This document shows positions 6,397 through 12,357 of a stretch of 12,357 bases of DNA, one piece after another; position 1 is the stretch's first letter, and the number at the start of each line of letters is the position of its first letter. The DNA comes from Anaerolineales bacterium (lineage in GTDB: Bacteria; Chloroflexota; Anaerolineae; Anaerolineales; UBA6663), in assembly GCA_016789245.1 (NCBI GenBank), contig JAEURM010000032.1:1-12357 (forward strand), written 5' to 3'. The notes under the pieces are model-generated. The model made no database searches. It was not told where the DNA came from and worked only from the letters and a program-made list of their open reading frames with translations. Both the position numbers and the translations under genes were made by a program.

Positions 6397-8997
6397 TCAG
6401 CGGCTGAGGGTTACTTCGCGCACGTGAATGTGCACGGGGTCAGCCGCGCCTTCATTAGTAATTGAAATGGCCACTCGCGCCACACCGGCGGGAGCGCCAT
6501 CGAGGGAAATTTCTACTTGCGGGTCAGGCGGCAAATTGCTAAACCGTTGGGCGTACACGGCTGGCTCAGTTTCGTTCACGCCAAACACTTCTACGATGAC
6601 GACAAAATTGGCCATGGTGCCGGTGGTGAGCGTAACTTTGCTGACCGGGCGCGGCGTGGCAAATTGCAAATCAATCAATAGCGGATTGGCTTCTTGGCCG
6701 CGGGCCAGCGTAAACGGGTCATTATCAAACCAGCTTTGGATGTTGCCAAAATCGGTGCGCGAGTGAACGACGGTTACGGGTTCCCCATCAATTAACACAT
6801 TATCCCTCACTGGCTGGCGGCGGGCTTCGGCCTCGGCTTGAAAAATTGCCGCCGCTTGATCAGAATACCGCATCTTGAGGAAGTAAAAGCCCGGGGCCGT
6901 GTTGGGGTAAGGCAATACGTCCACAATCTGAATATCGGCGAACTTTGGTTCTCGTAACACAACGGCATATTCTTCCGGCAAAAGCACCAGCGTTGTCTCG
7001 GGCGTCAACTCATCAAACTTGGGGAGGTCGGTAAAGTAGGCCAAGCTTTCAATGCGGAAACGGGCTGGGTCGGCGGTGGGGTAAAAGAATGTGGCGAGCA
7101 TGTTGGTGCCATTGGCCCAGTTGGGTGAAACGTAAACGCGGGCAGTTGGGTTAGCCGCCAAGTAACGGGGCAGAGCCTCACCTAATAACTGCCGTGCGCC
7201 GTATTGCATCCCAAACATGCTGTAGTTGTTAAACCACGTAGGGCCGTTCACCAACGCATCGCGCAACATCCACAACGAAAAACCGCCCAGCACTAACAGG
7301 CTGGCACTGGTTAGCCACGCACGGCGCAGGTTGAAGTTTTCTAAGCGTTCTAAAAGATAGCTGAGGCCGAGGCCAGCAATCAGCGTGGCCGGAACAACAA
7401 ATGGAAGCGCGCGTGTGACGGAAACCTGCGCGAGGGCGGCGCCGGTGGGCGCGGCCAGCAGAGCCAGCAGAAGCGCGCGATATTCACTGCGCCGCACATT
7501 CATCAGCACCAGCCATAAACCAACGGCAAACAGCGGTAAAGCCCACCAGCCTAAATGGCTATAACCAAGCATCCGGTGGCGCATCAAATCCGTATCATTT
7601 TCAAAATACCAATACGCTGGGTTGAGGCCTTGCACATACTGGCCAGCCAGCAAAAAGAGCCGTTGCCCCAAATCCAAATCGGGCTTCAACCACGCCGCGC
7701 CGCGCGTGCGCAGTTCGGTATAACCCGCGTTGGGGTGCTCCATCTGAAAACGCACATACGGCAGAATCAGCAGAAGTAATAAGCCCGCGCCCCACAGCAC
7801 GGTAGCGCGGTTCTCAGGCCGCCAGTGGTAGCGCCAATCTGAAATTAGCAAAAGAAAGCCGGTGAGCACCACCACCAATTGGCCGGGCGTGTAGGTATAA
7901 AACGCCAACGCCCCCATCACCAACGCACCATACAACCAGCGCAGTGAGCCAGTGCGGTAACGCAAATAGCAATAGATAAAACACGCATACAGCGCCGTCA
8001 TCATGGCGGTTTCAAACGCCGTCCGCGAGTGTAAAAACCAAGCGGGGGTAATGGCGAACAGCAAAATACTTACCCAGCCATATGTGAGATTAAACACGCG
8101 GCGCAGAGTGAGCCCAACCGCCAATGCCCCCACAACCGTTATCAAAGCCGAAACAGCCCGAGTCACCGTCATGGAAGAGCCGAACAGCCAATAGGGAATC
8201 AATTGGGCGTAAACACTAAAGCCTAAATCAAAATTCTCGTTGGCTAAAAACGTCGGCAAAAACTCACCCGTCACCGGGTCACGTAACCCCTCGCGGATGA
8301 GTTCCGAAGCGCGTACAGTGTGCACGGCTTCATCCGTAAAAAAGTAGATGGGGTAATCTTGCAGAGCATACAACCGCGTAAACGCATAAATGGCCAGCGC
8401 GCCTAACAGCCACGCCATATCTAAAGAGATAACTTGCGTAAGCCGTTGCCAAATGGGTTTTAGCGGCGCAAAAATATCTGGCAGATTGAGTGCCGGGGCA
8501 GACGGGCGAGCAGTGCTTTGACCAAACTCCAACACTTCTCCAGCCACAATCACGCGAGGCTTACCAAACGCCACTGCGCCGGGTGCTTTAGTTTCCACCG
8601 TTACGCGCACCGCCACGCCGGGCGGCACTTCTAAATGAATCTTAACGGGCTCATCGGCCGCGCCAGTAACGGGGGCTTCCAAAATTTCAATTGCGGAGGC
8701 AGGCGTTGAAGCGATGACCGTTTCCGTGTTTTGACCTGCAGGCTCTGAAGCAGTAGTAGGCGTAGGCACTAAAGCTTTGGCTTTGGGTGTGGGCGGTTCC
8801 GGCCAGCGCGGCTTCCAAGTACGCCACTCGCCACTCTCAAACCAACTCAGCAGGGTGCGCGTTTCGGCGGCCTCGTTGGCCTCTGGGCGCGCTGGGGCTG
8901 GCACGCCAGATTGCCGGAGCCACAAGATGAGACCACCGGCCAAACCAAAGCCCAGCAGGGCCAAGGCTAATGTTGTTAACGAAAACAAATCACTCAT
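6397..8997 (-). CDS. GT-C glycosyltransferase A (ArnT/PMT, GT39-like) with N-terminal module and C-terminal beta-sandwich
   Basis: The 866-residue integral membrane protein should transfer a sugar from a polyprenyl-phosphate donor to an acceptor outside the membrane; sugar and acceptor are unknown. In order: a lone membrane helix (5-27); a Pro/Ala/Thr/Glu-rich linker with a short beta module at 116-134 (EPVKIHLEVPPGVAVRVTV); a GT-C core of about 10 helices (195-580) whose first external loop carries the acidic FTDEA motif (220-224, Asp222/Glu223), the expected catalytic or metal site; and a soluble domain (585-710). A final domain (730-866) with DGEP, SWFDNDPFT and LLIDLQF resembles the F5/8 type C (discoidin) fold, a common carbohydrate-binding module. 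Usual ArnT/PMT cores are 550-750 residues, so both ends are extra. Its ATG overlaps the upstream paralogue by 8 nt (ATGAGTGA) and has no strong Shine-Dalgarno, which implies coupled translation. Confidence 0.88.
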   Translation of the reverse strand: MSDLFSLTTLALALLGFGLAGGLILWLRQSGVPAPARPEANEAAETRTLLSWFESGEWRTWKPRWPEPPTPKAKALVPTPTTASEPAGQNTETVIASTPASAIEILEAPVTGAADEPVKIHLEVPPGVAVRVTVETKAPGAVAFGKPRVIVAGEVLEFGQSTARPSAPALNLPDIFAPLKPIWQRLTQVISLDMAWLLGALAIYAFTRLYALQDYPIYFFTDEAVHTVRASELIREGLRDPVTGEFLPTFLANENFDLGFSVYAQLIPYWLFGSSMTVTRAVSALITVVGALAVGLTLRRVFNLTYGWVSILLFAITPAWFLHSRTAFETAMMTALYACFIYCYLRYRTGSLRWLYGALVMGALAFYTYTPGQLVVVLTGFLLLISDWRYHWRPENRATVLWGAGLLLLLILPYVRFQMEHPNAGYTELRTRGAAWLKPDLDLGQRLFLLAGQYVQGLNPAYWYFENDTDLMRHRMLGYSHLGWWALPLFAVGLWLVLMNVRRSEYRALLLALLAAPTGAALAQVSVTRALPFVVPATLIAGLGLSYLLERLENFNLRRAWLTSASLLVLGGFSLWMLRDALVNGPTWFNNYSMFGMQYGARQLLGEALPRYLAANPTARVYVSPNWANGTNMLATFFYPTADPARFRIESLAYFTDLPKFDELTPETTLVLLPEEYAVVLREPKFADIQIVDVLPYPNTAPGFYFLKMRYSDQAAAIFQAEAEARRQPVRDNVLIDGEPVTVVHSRTDFGNIQSWFDNDPFTLARGQEANPLLIDLQFATPRPVSKVTLTTGTMANFVVIVEVFGVNETEPAVYAQRFSNLPPDPQVEISLDGAPAGVARVAISITNEGAADPVHIHVREVTLSR

Positions 8998-11635
8998 GGG
9001 TTTCAGTAGACGAGGGTTGAACGTCTGCCAACACTTGGCCGTTAGGCAAACTACGAATGGTTATTTGCACCGCTGAGCCGAACGGCATTTCCACCGTAAC
9101 GCGGATTTGCTCACCCAGGCGCTCGGTGGGCATCATCACGGTCGTGCTGTTTGGGTTCACCGCCACGGCTTTTGTTTCAGCCACCGCTGGCACTGAAATG
9201 ACTGGTTCGGAAGCCGGCACAACTGCCTCAATCACAGGTTCTACTTCAACCGTGGGGTTAGGTGATGCCTCGGCGGTGGAGGGGGCCAGCGTTTCAACTG
9301 CTTGAGCTGGCTCATTCACGCACGGCACTTCTACCGCAAGACTTGGTGAAGCTGGCTCAATGGGTATAGCGCGAGTTTCCGCCACGGCCACTGGCTCAAT
9401 AGCAGGCTGGGTGGCAGGCGTTGGGCGCGCGCGCGGCTGACGAAGCGCATACCCGATTCCCCACCCCGCTGTTAGCAACAGCGCAACATTGATCAAGAGT
9501 TCAAGCCACAGACTCGGTGGCCAAAACGGCTGGCCCGCCCGAATAGTGGGTGATAACGCCTGCAATTCAGCCGCATTGGCGGGCATAGGGTATTGGTACA
9601 ACCAAAGATAGTCTTGGCCAACGTTGTTGCGGGCGCTCAGTAATAGGCCGCCCGGGTAAGCGGCTTGAGCGGCTTTTAGACTTTCTAGGCTTTGATCTAG
9701 AAAAACAAAAATCATTTTTGAAGTATCAATGGCTGGTAAGCGCGTATCCCCCCACGGATAATTCATATCCTCGCCCTGATACTGCGGCGATAAATACTGC
9801 AAACTCGGAATGGAATAAAAGCCCATGTAGGGTGCGCCAAAGAAATATACTTTCCAATCCGGTGTAACGCGCGGCAGATATTCCGCTAAATACTCCGCCA
9901 CGGTATCCCCCAACTTCTCAAAGTTGTAGCGGCTTACAAAGTGGCTGTTGGGGGTGTATTCCAAAAAATAGAAAGTTAGGTCTTTACTTGCCAGCCAAAC
10001 CGCCACCACCATCAAGCTGGGTAACGCCCAGCGGTTGAGGGACGGCATCACGTCTGCAACTAACTGAATGAGCCACGCCACGCCGTACGCCGCCACCAAC
10101 CCGATTACTGGCGCGGCGGCCACATAGCGTTGCCCAGCCGGGGTGCTTTCGCTCAATCCGCCAATAAAGCCAAACACCAGCATCCACAGCCCCAGTAGCC
10201 ACGTACGTGAATCACGCCAGCGCAACGCTAGCCCAAGCAAACCCACATAGAAAAAGATGCTGGCCACATCTTGCAACATGGGAATTTGGGGCACATACCA
10301 GTTTTGTGCGCTCAACACGGTAAAAGCCATTAACCCACGGAAAATGTTTTGGGCCACAAACTGCCATGGTGGAATTTGCGCCTGCGCGGCCATTTCTTGG
10401 ATCATCTGCCCCGTTAGGCCAACAGCCCGCATTGGGCCGAAAAACTCATCGGGAAAGCGGATAAAGAATAAGCCCAACGGCAGTAAAGTGACCAAGGCCG
10501 CTAATAACATTACGAGTGCATTCGGCAAATTGGCTTTCAGCCGCACTCGGTCTAGCACGGCCACCACCCCCAACCAGGCTACGCCCAGCAAGATGAGCGT
10601 GCGGGCGGAAGGGTAAAAATACATAGCCAAACCCATGGCTAGCCCAGCCACCAAAAACGAAGCCCGCCGCTGATAATGCCAGCCATGCCAAAGCGCCCCT
10701 AACGCCACCACGTAAGATAAGCCATCCCACACATTGTTGAGGGCAATACGGCTAAAGTGAACGTGCAGGTGGGAGGCACTGAGCAAAATAGCCGCCGCCA
10801 AACCAATGCGATGGCCAAACATGGCGCGGCCCAAAAGATAAAGCGCCCCTACCGTCAGCGCGCCCACCAACGCCGCTGGCACACGCACGGCTGGCACCGT
10901 GCTCCCAAACAGCGCCACCGAAAAAGATTGCACAAAGTAATACAGGGCTGGGAAGCCCCGCCAACCAATGGTGAATAAATTATCCGTGCGGCCTTCAAGG
11001 AACAGGCGTGCGTTGATGCTGGCGGAACCTTCATCACCTGTCATGGTCACCGGAATATATTCTGTGGCTGTGCCGCGAATAACAAAGGCTAACACCACAA
11101 CAATGGCCACCCACCCCACCGTGCTCCACCGAGGCCGCCCGGCCGCTTCTTCTTTAGAAATGCGCCAGCCACCAAACACAGCCAAACCCAAAGCCACCAG
11201 CCAACTCACATTGGCCACTAACGGGTTGTAGGCGTTATCCCAAGCGTTGGAAGTGAGGCAAGCCGTGGTGAGGGCATACAACGGCGCAAACAATAAGGCG
11301 AAAAACTGAGTTGTTTGAATGCCAAGCCAGTGGCAGACCGGGGTTAAAACACGCTCCACACGTTGGTGTAGAGTGATATTGCGTTGCATTAAAACGGCCA
11401 ATGCCAACCCCACCCCACCCAAGCCAGCCAGCGCGGTACAACCAAAACGCACCGGCAACTCCGGCGGCAAGCTTTGCAAGGCCACTACATTTGCCACCAT
11501 CAGCCCCAAGCTGGCAAACACCAAGAAGGCCACAGCGTTGATTTGCGGTGGAAGCTGAGTGGCAAACGGCGGCATGGGCCGTTCACTCCACTGAACCAGC
11601 CGCGAAAAATCAGGAGGGGATGGCGAAAACTTCAC
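8990..11635 (-). CDS. GT-C glycosyltransferase B (ArnT/PMT, GT39-like) with C-terminal tail and module
   Basis: The 881-residue membrane protein is a paralogue of its downstream neighbour. Extra helices lie at about 32-53, 65-84, 110-128 and 143-158 before the core. The core begins near 172 and has the acidic motif MTGDEGSA (198-205, Asp201/Glu202) in the first external loop and HFSRIALNN (293-301), comparable to HSRTAFET in A. Many helices follow to about 550, then a soluble domain (555-690). A last helix (711-730) leads into a roughly 110-residue linker of Ala, Pro, Val, Glu and Thr, and ends with the beta module EQIRVTVEMPFGSAVQITI (842-860) also seen in A. The start shown is GTG at 11635, 24 nt after the acyl-CoA dehydrogenase stop. 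An ATG at 11575 (residue 21) is a fair alternative. It probably adds sugars to envelope polymers, lipids or proteins; donor and acceptor are not evident. Confidence 0.86.
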   Translation of the reverse strand: MKFSPSPPDFSRLVQWSERPMPPFATQLPPQINAVAFLVFASLGLMVANVVALQSLPPELPVRFGCTALAGLGGVGLALAVLMQRNITLHQRVERVLTPVCHWLGIQTTQFFALLFAPLYALTTACLTSNAWDNAYNPLVANVSWLVALGLAVFGGWRISKEEAAGRPRWSTVGWVAIVVVLAFVIRGTATEYIPVTMTGDEGSASINARLFLEGRTDNLFTIGWRGFPALYYFVQSFSVALFGSTVPAVRVPAALVGALTVGALYLLGRAMFGHRIGLAAAILLSASHLHVHFSRIALNNVWDGLSYVVALGALWHGWHYQRRASFLVAGLAMGLAMYFYPSARTLILLGVAWLGVVAVLDRVRLKANLPNALVMLLAALVTLLPLGLFFIRFPDEFFGPMRAVGLTGQMIQEMAAQAQIPPWQFVAQNIFRGLMAFTVLSAQNWYVPQIPMLQDVASIFFYVGLLGLALRWRDSRTWLLGLWMLVFGFIGGLSESTPAGQRYVAAAPVIGLVAAYGVAWLIQLVADVMPSLNRWALPSLMVVAVWLASKDLTFYFLEYTPNSHFVSRYNFEKLGDTVAEYLAEYLPRVTPDWKVYFFGAPYMGFYSIPSLQYLSPQYQGEDMNYPWGDTRLPAIDTSKMIFVFLDQSLESLKAAQAAYPGGLLLSARNNVGQDYLWLYQYPMPANAAELQALSPTIRAGQPFWPPSLWLELLINVALLLTAGWGIGYALRQPRARPTPATQPAIEPVAVAETRAIPIEPASPSLAVEVPCVNEPAQAVETLAPSTAEASPNPTVEVEPVIEAVVPASEPVISVPAVAETKAVAVNPNSTTVMMPTERLGEQIRVTVEMPFGSAVQITIRSLPNGQVLADVQPSSTETHE

Positions 11636-11659
11636 GCTTCACTCATAGGTGAGATTAAG

Positions 11660-12357
11660 TTACCGCAACCCCAACTCCTGCCGCGCAATCACCATGCGTT
11701 GAATTTCACTGGTGCCTTCGTAGATTTCGGTGATTTTGGCATCACGGAACAGGCGCTCCACAGCTAGCTCTTTGCTGTAGCCCATGCCGCCGTGAATTTG
11801 CACGGCTTGGTGCGCGCAGAACATGGCCGTTTCACTGGCAAACAATTTAGCCATGCTGGCTTCGAGTGTGTAGCGCTCGCCCGTAGCTTTGCCCCGCATT
11901 TTGGCCAACGCGGCGCTATAAATTAGCAAACGGCTGGCTTCAATGCGCGTTTTCATATCCGCCACTTTGAACTGCATACCCTGAAACTCCCCAATCTTTT
12001 GCCCAAAAGCTTCACGCTCGCGCATGTAGCTGAGACTGGCTTCATACGCCGCTTCGGCAATGCCTAACGCCTGAGACGCAATACCAATGCGGCCTGCATC
12101 TAGCACTGTCATCGCAATTTTGAAGCCTTCACCTTCTTCACCCAGCCGGTTGGCTACGGGGCAACGGTAATTATCAAACACAATTTCACTGGTGGCGGAG
12201 GCGCGAATGCCAAGCTTTGGTTCTTTCTTACCGCGCACAAAACCGGGCTGAGTTGTATCAATAATGAAGGCCGTGATGCCTTTGTGTTTCTTCTCCGGCG
12301 CCGTCATGGTGAATAGCACAATGAAATCAGCGACCGGGCCGGAGGTGACCCAGCTTT
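11660..12357 (-). CDS. acyl-CoA dehydrogenase, C-terminal part (5' end outside the window)
   Basis: This FAD enzyme oxidises acyl-CoA to 2-enoyl-CoA, passing electrons to electron-transfer flavoprotein. The frame stays open to the window edge (KSWVTSGPVADFIV upstream of the internal GTG at 12319), so about 230 C-terminal residues are visible and the N-terminal helical domain is missing. Typical segments are the middle beta-domain KSWVTSG, LDAGRIGIASQALGIA at the start of the C-terminal helices, REREAFGQKIGEFQGMQ, QIHGGMGYSKE and ERLFRDAKITEIYEGTSEIQ. The Glu of YEGT (codon 11717-11719) is the catalytic base position used by short-, medium- and short-branched-chain enzymes. Chain-length preference cannot be read from this part. 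It is followed after 24 nt by glycosyltransferase B on the same strand. Confidence 0.95.
   Translation of the reverse strand, partial: SWVTSGPVADFIVLFTMTAPEKKHKGITAFIIDTTQPGFVRGKKEPKLGIRASATSEIVFDNYRCPVANRLGEEGEGFKIAMTVLDAGRIGIASQALGIAEAAYEASLSYMREREAFGQKIGEFQGMQFKVADMKTRIEASRLLIYSAALAKMRGKATGERYTLEASMAKLFASETAMFCAHQAVQIHGGMGYSKELAVERLFRDAKITEIYEGTSEIQRMVIARQELGLR

Noticed and set aside
10257..10616. 119-codon + strand frame opposite glycosyltransferase B, and several similar antisense frames over both glycosyltransferases
   Set aside because: They are antisense to clearly coding sequence and have the Arg/Pro/Thr/Ser composition typical of mirror frames, with no recognisable domains.
1..12357. 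CRISPR arrays, insertion sequences, integrase genes or a defence system
   Set aside because: I saw no regularly spaced 25-40 bp direct repeats, no transposase or recombinase motifs and no nuclease, toxin or restriction genes on either strand.

Overview
The window is a bacterial chromosome fragment of moderate-to-high GC with densely packed genes. Gene content suggests a Chloroflexota (Anaerolineae-like) heterotroph. The pointers are a pair of very long GT-C glycosyltransferases with variable tails, a TPR protein that looks like the sensor half of a STAND/AfsR-type ATPase regulator, a short four-helix membrane protein of a type I associate with that phylum, and a set of acyl-CoA enzymes. This placement is an inference from gene content; no rRNA or other marker gene is present.

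Layout. At the left end, two genes read on the + strand: the C-terminal part of an alpha/beta hydrolase (2-496) and a small three-helix membrane protein with an Arg/Tyr/Trp-rich tail (511-840). Then comes a 465-bp gap between convergent genes. It holds a nested REP-like palindromic region (871-963), a strong hairpin that can act as a terminator in both directions (1011-1045) and some minor hairpins. Everything from 1306 to the right edge reads on the - strand.

In transcription order (right to left) the - strand genes are: acyl-CoA dehydrogenase (partial), GT-C glycosyltransferase B, GT-C glycosyltransferase A, a quinone-oxidoreductase-like MDR dehydrogenase, a phased repeat region (5270-5360), a four-helix membrane protein, an acyl-CoA (propionyl-CoA type) carboxylase beta subunit, an orphan TPR protein and an SDR oxidoreductase. 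Gaps are 24, -8 (overlap), 11, 87, 25, 5 and -26 (overlap) nt. The array is therefore compatible with one or two operons, with the only real break at the phased repeat.

How the genes work together. The dehydrogenase, MDR enzyme, carboxylase beta subunit and SDR are all typical of acyl-CoA / branched-chain or odd-chain carbon metabolism. The two glycosyltransferases are envelope enzymes that probably use polyprenyl-phosphate sugars. They overlap by 8 nt and share a small beta-strand module at opposite ends of the two proteins, so they are probably a functional pair. The most interesting items are this pair, the two facing arrays of four AGTGTC-like hexamers at 5270-5360, and the TPR protein lacking its ATPase half. 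I found no CRISPR array, transposase, integrase, tRNA or rRNA.
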